Source: Alphaproteobacteria bacterium
GTDB lineage: Bacteria; Pseudomonadota; Alphaproteobacteria; JAJTHO01
Direction: 5' to 3'
Assembly (NCBI GenBank): GCA_021297975.1
Contig: JAJTHO010000124.1
Location: 1-5,335, forward strand
Length of the DNA: 5,335 bases
In this document: one piece after another, positions 1 to 4,952 of the stretch
Position numbering within the stretch: the first letter of the stretch is position 1
How the letters are laid out: every line of letters begins with the position of its first letter
Program-made: the position numbers and the translations under genes
Notes under the pieces: model-generated
What the model was told of the DNA's origin: nothing
Seen by the model: the letters and a program-made list of their open reading frames with translations, nothing else
Database searches by the model: none

Positions 1-932
1 ACCGTCACAGGCAACCCGTCCATAGCCAAGAGAATAGCTTTGAAGTCTTCTTGCTGCTGCGGCGCTAATTTATCACAGTATTGCTGACGTTGCTGTGCGT
101 CGTTGGTTAAAAATAGCGCCTGTACGGTTTTTAAAACCGCTGGAGCAAAAAACATATGCTCTGTACGCACAACGCCAATACCTTGCGCAAAGAGCCCTCG
201 CGCGATAGCCGCGCCTTTCTCGTCATCCGTATTGGCAAGCACGGCCATGCCGCCGTTAGCCTCAGCTTTGAGCTGCTCCGCAATCTGAAGCACCCGCAAG
301 AAGTATGCCGGAATACCTGCTAAATTACCTTGCTTAATGTCCTGTATCACGCCTGGAATAAGTGTCTCTTCACCTTCGTAAAGCACACCAGCTGAGCCAT
401 CGATTGTTACCGATAAACCTGCATAAATGCTATCTAGGTCACACGTGTTAAAACCGATTAATCCCGGAATGCCAAATTGCCGTGCGATAATAGAAGCATG
501 GGATGATGATCCGCCCGATAAGGTAATAACCCCCTGCGCTTTTTTAAGCACATCGATGTCTTCTGCCGTTGTTTCATGAAGCAGTAATACAAATTTTGCC
601 GCGCTATCCTCTTCAAGCAATACTCGCGCAGCATCCGCAGATGTAACAATTACACCCGCCCCAGCGCCCGGCGTTTTCAACGTGTGTTGTCCGAGTATCG
701 TCGCCCCTTCTTGCGGGTCTACGCTGCCAAACATCAGTCCCTGAACGATGTCTAGCGGCATCAAACCAATGGCCTGCTCTGCTTCAATCGCGCCGCGTTC
801 CAGCGCGGCAAGGATTAATCGCAGCGCTTCTTGTGGAGACTGATTTTCTATTTCTCTAAAGAGATTTTTAGCGCTGTCGTTCCCGTCCAAAAGATACTCA
901 GTTACAGGTTGTGTCGCATCGACGAGTGCCAT
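1..932 (-). CDS. PPDK-like PEP-utilising protein lacking the ATP-grasp domain (3' end outside window)
   Basis: The 310 visible residues read without a stop and match the middle of pyruvate phosphate dikinase, the enzyme that interconverts pyruvate and PEP through a phosphohistidine. Residues about 30-75 resemble the helical linker before the swivelling domain. Residues about 80-190 are the phosphohistidine domain, with TPGAGAG at 88-94, GGSSSHAS with the presumed catalytic His at 145, and VTIDGSAGVL at 175-184. The PEP-binding barrel begins near 225, with LANTDDEKGAA at 232-242 and RTEHMFF at 256-262; its Arg256 corresponds to an active-site Arg of PPDK. The window ends within MDGLPVT, which in PPDK comes just before the LLDPPLHEF segment. 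The roughly 350-residue ATP-grasp domain is absent: an in-frame stop lies at 974-972, with no ATG, GTG or TTG between it and the ATG at 944. I prefer the ATG at 932 because GGAG sits 6 nt before it; 944 is possible. Function could be a split dikinase, a phosphotransfer protein or a decaying copy. The family assignment is firm; the activity is unknown. Confidence 0.85.
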   Translation of the reverse strand, partial: MALVDATQPVTEYLLDGNDSAKNLFREIENQSPQEALRLILAALERGAIEAEQAIGLMPLDIVQGLMFGSVDPQEGATILGQHTLKTPGAGAGVIVTSADAARVLLEEDSAAKFVLLLHETTAEDIDVLKKAQGVITLSGGSSSHASIIARQFGIPGLIGFNTCDLDSIYAGLSVTIDGSAGVLYEGEETLIPGVIQDIKQGNLAGIPAYFLRVLQIAEQLKAEANGGMAVLANTDDEKGAAIARGLFAQGIGVVRTEHMFFAPAVLKTVQALFLTNDAQQRQQYCDKLAPQQQEDFKAILLAMDGLPVT

Positions 933-938
933 AAAATT

Positions 939-942
939 CTCC
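939..942 (-). promoter_or_regulatory. Ribosome binding site that decides the start of the PPDK-like gene
   Basis: On the minus strand GGAG is followed by six bases (AATTTT) and then the ATG at 932. The alternative ATG at 944-942 contains part of this motif and has only a weak GGCGAG upstream, so initiation at 932 is the better reading. Confidence 0.55.
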
Positions 943-1075
943 ATACACTCGCCAACAATATAATTATTAATTTAAATTATATATAATATACATCACATAT
1001 TAAATAACACTAAGGGCGATAATATCGTGCGGCGGCGTCGATGCTCGCCGTAAGCGTGCTGCTGTGGCGGGAGGA

Positions 1076-1118
1076 TGGCTAGCCCCCTCTTGTAATTTGA
1101 TACCGTTCTTGCTAGCCA
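1076..1118. repeat. 8-bp perfect inverted repeat in the lptD leader
   Basis: TGGCTAGC at 1076-1083 is the exact reverse complement of GCTAGCCA at 1111-1118, with a 27-nt spacer. The right arm touches the AAGG that probably serves as the lptD ribosome binding site (1118-1121). A stem in the mRNA could therefore mask initiation, or the arms could be an operator. An arm of this length can arise by chance, so a role is only a suggestion. Confidence 0.4.
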
Positions 1119-1127
1119 AGGTTCTCT

Positions 1128-3383
1128 ATGGAATTTCTTTGCCAGCGCCCCTTGCTTCTGGCGCTGCTCGCCTTGGCTTGCAGCGGCTGGCTCAACGCCG
1201 CCCGCGCCCTTGATGCGCCCATTGATACCACCAAACCCATTGATGTCAGCGCAGCCCAGCTCAGCTATGACCAAAACGCCCGCGCCCTAACCGCCAGCGG
1301 CGCGGTGGAAGCCAGCCAAGACGGCAACGAGCTTCGCGCCGATCGCCTCGTGTACCAACAAGACACGCGCCGTCTCTTTGCCGAAGGCAACGTGGTGTTT
1401 AAAGACGCAACCGGCCAAACGCTTACCACTCAGCGTTTAGAACTAACCGATGATTTTAAAGACGGCGTGATTCAGGCGCTAGAGCTGCGGTTTGTTGATA
1501 ATGCGCGCCTTAGGGCTGGCGGCGGCGTGCGGGAAAACGGCACCTTGAGCCGCCTTGAAAGCGCGGGCTACACGCCGTGTAAAACCTGTAAAGACAACAG
1601 CTTTCCGCCGCTGTGGGAGATAACCGCAGGTTCCGTCACCCACAATGCAACCGACAAAACCATCACCTATAAAGGCGCCACGCTCAACGTGCTGGATACA
1701 CCCGTGTTCTATGCGCCGTATTTTCAGCACCCCGACCCCACCGTAAAACGCCAGTCCGGTTTTCTCGCCCCGAAATTAGGGCGCAATACCGAACAAGGCC
1801 TGATTATTGGCACGCCGTATTTTTTGGCAATTGATGACAGCCAAGATTTAACCCTTGAGCCGCGCTATTTCAGCAGCGCCGGAGAAATGCTGCTGGGTGA
1901 TTATCGCCGCCAGTTTGGCAACGGCAAGCTGGATATTTCCGCCAGCGGCGCGAGTGTGGATGAGCTGAAAAGCGGCAGCCAGACAAACCGCACCGTCACC
2001 GCTGGTAATATCAAAGCGCGCGGCGCGTTTGATATCAACGATGCCTGGCGCTGGAGTTTTCTCGGCAACCGCGCCTCCGATAAATTTTATCTCCGCCGTT
2101 TTGATTTTCCCGAAGGCGATGTCTTAACGTCCAACCTGACCGCCGAACGCTTAGAAGGCGACAGCTATTTCAACGCATCCAGCTATGCTTTCCAAACCCT
2201 TCGCCCGGCAGAGCGCCAGGAAAATAGCCCGCTGCTCGCGCCGTGGCTGCGCTATAACACCATTCTGCGCAGCAACCAAATGCCCGGCCAGTTCACTGTT
2301 GATGCCAGCACCCTGAGCCTCTCGCGCCGCGCTGGTGTTGACAGCCGCAGGCTGAGCCTTGGCGGCGGCTGGGACGACAAGAAAACCACGGATACCGGCG
2401 TTGTCTTCCGCTATGGCGGCCTTGTCCGCGCCGATACCTATCAAATCAATGATAACTTTGACAGCAGCGTAAGCCGCAACCGCGATGGCAACGTCAGTCG
2501 CGCTGTGCCGTTTATCTTTGCCGAAGCGCGCCAGCCTTGGCTGCGGCAAACACAAACTGGCCTGATTCACATTATTGAGCCGCGCATCGGCGTGGTTGCC
2601 AGCCCCAACGGCGGCAATCCAGACCAATTGCCCAATGAAGACGCCAGAAGCTTTAACTTTGACACCAGCAACCTGTTCACACCCGACCGGGTATACGGCT
2701 ATGACCGCGTGGATACTGGCCAGCGGCTGGATGTGGGGGTCAGCAACAATTTCTCTGGCATCTACGGCGCAACGTTAAACACCTTTATCGGCCAGAGCTT
2801 CCGCACAAAGGACAGCGATGTTTTTGGCGCCGGCAGCGGTCTTGAACACGAAACATCCGATTATGTTGGCCGGATTAGCATTGCCCGGCTGCCGTTTGTC
2901 GATTTCGACAGCAAAATTCGTGTGGCTAAATCGGACGCCAAAATACAAAGCAACGATACAACACTCACCACAACCCTTGCTGATATACAGTTTTCAACCG
3001 ATTACCTGTTTTTTGGTGATGCCAGCAGCCCCAGCGGCAAAAGCCTAGAGGAATTGGGGCTTAATCTATCATCCTTTGTTATGCCTAAATGGCTTCTGGA
3101 AGGCCGCTTTGTCCGCGATATCGCCGCGCCAGATAATCGCTTTGCTGGGGTGGGTCTGACGTATTATGACCAGTGTATCGCCCTTGGCCTGGATGTTGAC
3201 CGCGACTTCACGAACGATGGCACGAACCCCTCCAGCACCACCGTGATGCTGCGGGTTGATTTCCGCAATCTGGGCGGGGATGCCTGGGATAAACAGGTGC
3301 GCCAGCGTAATCGCCTCGGTGCGAGGCGCTTTAACAGCTATGAGCGGGAGCAGCTCGGTTACTCGCAAGACGCGGCGCGGTAA
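1128..3383 (+). CDS. lptD: LPS-assembly protein LptD, outer-membrane beta-barrel
   Basis: LptD, with the lipoprotein LptE, forms the outer-membrane translocon that inserts lipopolysaccharide into the outer leaflet, receiving it from the periplasmic LptA bridge. The 751-residue product has a hydrophobic signal peptide (residues 8-22), probably cut after Ala-Arg-Ala27. An LptA/OstA-like beta-jellyroll follows at about 38-150, seen in the repeated ALTASGAVEAS and RRLFAEGNVVF patterns. The barrel is introduced by TPVFYAPYFQHP and KRQSGFLAPKLG (191-218), typical LptD signatures, and continues to the C-terminus. The mature protein has only three cysteines, C151 and C154 (a CxxC) and C683. C151 aligns with E. 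coli C173, and C683 lies in the region of C724/C725, so an interdomain disulfide is plausible. The ATG at 1128 is the first possible start, because an in-frame TAG lies at 1113-1115; AAGG precedes it by 6 nt. The signal n-region is unusual, with Glu2 offsetting Arg7. Neighbours are not the surA/pdxA/rsmA partners frequent in proteobacteria. Confidence 0.96.
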   Translation: MEFLCQRPLLLALLALACSGWLNAARALDAPIDTTKPIDVSAAQLSYDQNARALTASGAVEASQDGNELRADRLVYQQDTRRLFAEGNVVFKDATGQTLTTQRLELTDDFKDGVIQALELRFVDNARLRAGGGVRENGTLSRLESAGYTPCKTCKDNSFPPLWEITAGSVTHNATDKTITYKGATLNVLDTPVFYAPYFQHPDPTVKRQSGFLAPKLGRNTEQGLIIGTPYFLAIDDSQDLTLEPRYFSSAGEMLLGDYRRQFGNGKLDISASGASVDELKSGSQTNRTVTAGNIKARGAFDINDAWRWSFLGNRASDKFYLRRFDFPEGDVLTSNLTAERLEGDSYFNASSYAFQTLRPAERQENSPLLAPWLRYNTILRSNQMPGQFTVDASTLSLSRRAGVDSRRLSLGGGWDDKKTTDTGVVFRYGGLVRADTYQINDNFDSSVSRNRDGNVSRAVPFIFAEARQPWLRQTQTGLIHIIEPRIGVVASPNGGNPDQLPNEDARSFNFDTSNLFTPDRVYGYDRVDTGQRLDVGVSNNFSGIYGATLNTFIGQSFRTKDSDVFGAGSGLEHETSDYVGRISIARLPFVDFDSKIRVAKSDAKIQSNDTTLTTTLADIQFSTDYLFFGDASSPSGKSLEELGLNLSSFVMPKWLLEGRFVRDIAAPDNRFAGVGLTYYDQCIALGLDVDRDFTNDGTNPSSTTVMLRVDFRNLGGDAWDKQVRQRNRLGARRFNSYEREQLGYSQDAAR

Positions 3384-3403
3384 CATCATACCGCGTCGGT
3401 TTT
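3373..3403 (+). terminator. Candidate intrinsic terminator overlapping the lptD stop codon
   Basis: Positions 3373-3382 pair with 3389-3398 to give a 10-bp GC-rich stem (one G-U pair) with the six-base loop ACATCA. The stem is followed by G and four T (3400-3403). The inner seven pairs, CGCGGTA against TACCGCG, are perfect. The TAA of lptD lies in the stem and loop. The T tract is short, so termination may be partial. The location, at the end of lptD and just before a promoter for rplM, supports the call. Confidence 0.55.
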
Positions 3404-3405
3404 AC

Positions 3406-3434
3406 TTGACGGCGTAAGGCCTTGCGGCTAGAAG
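3406..3434 (+). promoter_or_regulatory. Sigma-70-type promoter for rplM-rpsI
   Basis: TTGACG at 3406-3411 matches five of six bases of the -35 consensus. A 17-bp spacer separates it from TAGAAG at 3429-3434, which matches four of six bases of the -10 consensus. Transcription would start near 3441, giving a leader of about 18 nt before the ATG of rplM. The promoter sits directly after the lptD terminator candidate, where a promoter for the ribosomal pair is expected. Confidence 0.55.
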
Positions 3435-3458
3435 CATCTCTCTTTGTGAGTGCTCCCT

Positions 3459-3926
3459 ATGAAAACCTATTCTGCAAAACCCACCGATGTTGTGAAAAAA
3501 TGGCATGTGATTGACGCCGAAGGCCTCGTTGTTGGCCGTGTCTCCAGCTATGTTGCGAAAATGATTCGCGGCAAACACAAGCCGATGTTCACCCCGCACA
3601 TTGATTGCGGTGATGGCGTGATTATCATCAACGCCGAAAAGGTGAAAATCACCGGCGACAAACTGCGCCAGAAAAAGTTTTACTGGCACACCGGCTATCC
3701 CGGCGGGATTAAAGAGCGCACCTGGAAAGCCACCATGGACGGCGCCCATCCAGAGCGCATTTTGGAAAATGCCATTCGCCGCATGATGCCGAAAGATTCG
3801 CCGCTGGCGAAAGATCAGTTAGCGCATAATCTGCGTGTGTACAAGGGCAGCACCCACCCACACGAAGCGCAGCAGCCCGTGCCGGTGACAGACCCTGTGC
3901 TGATTGCCCACTGGAAAAACAACTAA
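3459..3926 (+). CDS. rplM: 50S ribosomal protein L13
   Basis: L13 is an early-assembling protein of the large ribosomal subunit that binds 23S rRNA. The 155-residue product carries the family's hallmark segments: KKWHVIDAEGLVVGR at 13-27, RGKHKPMFTPHIDCGD at 37-52, IIINAEKVKITG at 55-66, HTGYPGGIKERT at 77-88, and the C-terminal LRVYKGSTHPHEAQQP at 125-140. Its length is close to that of other alphaproteobacterial L13 proteins. The frame can be extended upstream to a GTG at 3450 (adding Met-Leu-Pro), but MKTYSAKP is the usual L13 N-terminus, so I take the ATG at 3459. The ribosome binding site is weak: a GAG at 3448-3450 is the best match. The next gene, rpsI, begins 33 nt downstream, the usual L13-S9 pairing in bacteria, and the two are almost certainly cotranscribed. 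Confidence 0.98.
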   Translation: MKTYSAKPTDVVKKWHVIDAEGLVVGRVSSYVAKMIRGKHKPMFTPHIDCGDGVIIINAEKVKITGDKLRQKKFYWHTGYPGGIKERTWKATMDGAHPERILENAIRRMMPKDSPLAKDQLAHNLRVYKGSTHPHEAQQPVPVTDPVLIAHWKNN

Positions 3927-3959
3927 CTCTCTCCCCTTCACCGCCCGGAAAGTATCACC

Positions 3960-4478
3960 ATGGCCATTACCAAAAAAACAGCCTTCTCGTTAAAAGACCT
4001 GAAAAAAGCCAAAGAACAAGAATCGGTTGCCAGCCTCGCTGCTCCGTCAAACACCGAAGCCAATAAGCCGAAAAAGCGTGAAAAAGATAGCAAAGGCCGC
4101 CTCTATGCAACAGGCCGCCGCAAAGATGCTGTTGCCCGCGTCTGGCTGAAGCCCGGCAACGGCAAATTCACCATCAATGGCCGCGAAGCCAAAGACTATT
4201 TCGCCCGCGCTGTACTGATGATGCTGGTGAACCAGCCGTTTGAAGCGCTGAACCGTTCGGGTCAATACGACATTATGGCAACGTGCACTGGCGGCGGTCT
4301 ATCTGGTCAGGCCGGCGCTGTGCGCCTTGGTATCAGCCGCGCGCTGGTGGGTCTTGAGCCGCAGCTTCGCGCCGATTTGAAACCCGGCGGTTTCCTCACC
4401 CGCGATTCCCGCGCGGTTGAACGCAAAAAGTATGGCCGCCCCAAAGCGCGTCGTCGTTTCCAATTCTCCAAGCGTTAA
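3960..4478 (+). CDS. rpsI: 30S ribosomal protein S9, with N-terminal extension
   Basis: S9 is a small-subunit protein of the head domain whose C-terminal tail reaches the P-site tRNA. The 172-residue product has the conserved core from about residue 47: LYATGRRKDAVARVWLKPG (48-66), INGREAKDYFARAVL (72-86), TGGGLSGQAGAVRLGISRAL (110-129) and KKYGRPKARRRFQFSKR at the end. The last three residues, Ser-Lys-Arg, are the invariant tail that contacts tRNA. The core is about the size of the 130-residue E. coli protein. The first 46 residues are an extra lysine-rich, probably disordered segment; extensions of this kind are common in alphaproteobacterial S9. The ATG at 3960 is the start, with GGAAAG about ten bases upstream (3947-3952). 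It follows rplM closely and is likely expressed from the promoter ahead of rplM. Confidence 0.98.
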   Translation: MAITKKTAFSLKDLKKAKEQESVASLAAPSNTEANKPKKREKDSKGRLYATGRRKDAVARVWLKPGNGKFTINGREAKDYFARAVLMMLVNQPFEALNRSGQYDIMATCTGGGLSGQAGAVRLGISRALVGLEPQLRADLKPGGFLTRDSRAVERKKYGRPKARRRFQFSKR

Positions 4479-4489
4479 GGTTTTGGCGC

Positions 4490-4530
4490 GTTACCAGCGG
4501 GCGGGAATTTTTTCTTGCTTTGCTGGTAAC
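4490..4530. repeat. Long hairpin with 9-bp perfect arms between rpsI and rpsT
   Basis: GTTACCAGC at 4490-4498 is the exact reverse complement of GCTGGTAAC at 4522-4530. Within the 23-nt spacer a second stem is possible: 4501-4507 (GCGGGAA) with 4512-4518 (TTCTTGC), allowing two G-U pairs, closing on a TTTT loop. The bases between the two stems can only form wobble pairs. The structure starts 12 nt after the rpsI stop codon. It is not followed by a T tract, so it is not a standard intrinsic terminator. It could stabilise the 3' end of the rplM-rpsI mRNA, act as a Rho-independent pause, or be a protein-binding site. Confidence 0.6.
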
Positions 4531-4536
4531 AAGCCC

Positions 4537-4565
4537 TTGACGATAAAGTTATCCACAGCTACCAA
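4537..4565 (+). promoter_or_regulatory. Candidate promoter for rpsT-dnaA
   Basis: TTGACG at 4537-4542 is a good -35 match, identical to the one ahead of rplM. A 17-bp spacer leads to TACCAA at 4560-4565, a weak -10 sharing three of six consensus bases. Transcription would begin near 4572, about 18 nt before the rpsT ATG. The identical spacing in the rplM promoter supports the call in spite of the poor -10. Confidence 0.45.
4549..4557 (+). promoter_or_regulatory. Consensus DnaA box
   Basis: TTATCCACA at 4549-4557 is identical to the highest-affinity E. coli DnaA box. It lies wholly within the spacer of the candidate rpsT promoter and 396 bp upstream of the dnaA start codon. Bound DnaA there would be expected to compete with RNA polymerase, giving autoregulation of the rpsT-dnaA unit, as is known for the box between the two E. 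coli dnaA promoters. I found no second perfect box, so a full origin here is not supported. Confidence 0.65.
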
Positions 4566-4589
4566 TCTAAAACGAACACAAGGTGATCT

Positions 4590-4856
4590 ATGGCGCAACA
4601 TGAGTCTGCTCGAAAGCGTATCCGCGTAACGGAAAAGCGCACGGCTGTAAACCGTGCACGGTTAAGCCGCATCCGTACGTTTGTGCGCAAGGTAGAACAG
4701 GCCATCGAAGCCGGTGAAGCACAAGTTGCTGTACAAGCCTTGCAAGAGGCACAACCGGAAATTCAACGCGGCGTCAGCCGTGGGGTGATTCACCGCAATG
4801 CCGCCAGCCGCAAGATTTCCCGCCTCGCCAAGGGCATTAAGAAACTCGCCGCTTAA
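4590..4856 (+). CDS. rpsT: 30S ribosomal protein S20
   Basis: S20 is a primary binding protein of 16S rRNA in the small subunit, a three-helix bundle. The 88-residue product has the family's usual length and pattern: SARKRIRVTEKRTAVNRARL (6-25), SRIRTFVRKVEQAIEAGE (26-43), AQPEIQRGVSRGVIHRNAAS (54-73) and RKISRLAKGIKKL (74-86). It is rich in Arg and Lys, as expected for an rRNA binder. The start has a strong ribosome binding site, AAGGTGA, ending four bases before the ATG. It lies 96 bp ahead of dnaA in the same direction, an arrangement well known in alphaproteobacteria, and the two genes may be partly cotranscribed. Confidence 0.98.
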   Translation: MAQHESARKRIRVTEKRTAVNRARLSRIRTFVRKVEQAIEAGEAQVAVQALQEAQPEIQRGVSRGVIHRNAASRKISRLAKGIKKLAA

Positions 4857-4952
4857 GCTGCTCCGCTGGCTAACCCCAGCATTCCTTGCAAAAACGTCCG
4901 TAAGAGCACTGGTTAACAGCGCCATTGTCGTGTCTGAGATTAAGGCCGTACC
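4857..4952 (+). other. rpsT-dnaA intergenic spacer
   Basis: The 96-bp spacer has no gene and no T-rich terminator. A small hairpin, GCTGG (4865-4869) with CCAGC (4876-4880), has a six-base loop and is not followed by T. GCTGGCTAACC at 4865-4875 and GGTTAACAGC at 4911-4920 form an imperfect inverted repeat. No promoter close to consensus is visible, so dnaA may depend on read-through from rpsT, or on a weak promoter I cannot identify. AAGG at 4942-4945 is the dnaA ribosome binding site. Confidence 0.4.

Larger units (their letters stand above)
933..1127. promoter_or_regulatory. Divergent intergenic region between the PPDK-like gene and lptD
   Basis: This gap must contain the promoters of both divergent genes. 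Positions 961-990 contain no G or C at all. Their core, 976-987, is the perfect palindrome ATTATATATAAT, which gives a TATAAT hexamer on each strand (982-987 plus, 981-976 minus). On the minus strand TTTAAT at 1004-999 lies 17 bp upstream of TATAAT, a weak -35 matching three of six consensus bases. No good -35 is visible for the plus-strand hexamer, so the lptD promoter is not fixed. If it uses 982-987, the lptD leader would be about 135 nt. The stretch 1011-1127 is GC-richer and holds an 8-bp inverted repeat but no convincing gene. Confidence 0.5.

Noticed and set aside
103..288. Plus-strand open frame within the PPDK-like gene
   Set aside because: The minus-strand frame carries conserved PPDK motifs over the same bases; the plus frame has none.
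961..1003. AT-rich stretch as a replication-origin unwinding element, or a CtrA site
   Set aside because: No DnaA box lies nearby, and the TTAA words at 967, 972 and 1000 do not have the TTAA-N7-TTAA spacing of a CtrA site.
1164..1184. Lipobox-like ALAC at residues 15-18 of LptD
   Set aside because: LptD is an integral barrel, not a lipoprotein, and Ala-Arg-Ala27 is a better signal peptidase I site; LptE is the lipoprotein of this pair.
993..1274. Minus-strand frame across the lptD start and the intergenic region
   Set aside because: It covers the lptD signal peptide and leader in antisense, shows no domain, and would start within the AT-rich promoter region.
2151..2627. 158-codon open frame on the minus strand opposite lptD, plus other open frames against or within lptD
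   Set aside because: lptD is unmistakable here and fully explains the region; these frames have no recognisable domains and follow from its GC-rich codon bias.
3450..3458. GTG start for L13 three codons upstream
   Set aside because: MKTYSAKP at 3459 matches the usual L13 N-terminus; the extra residues have no support.
3402..3749. Minus-strand open frame opposite rplM
   Set aside because: It lies opposite a clear L13 gene and has no family resemblance.
4549..4557. Replication origin upstream of rpsT
   Set aside because: Only one perfect DnaA box is present and there is no adjacent AT-rich unwinding region, so promoter control is the simpler reading.
4886..4920. Separate dnaA promoter starting with TTGCAA at 4886
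   Set aside because: No acceptable -10 lies 16-18 bp downstream; TAACAG is 22 bp away.
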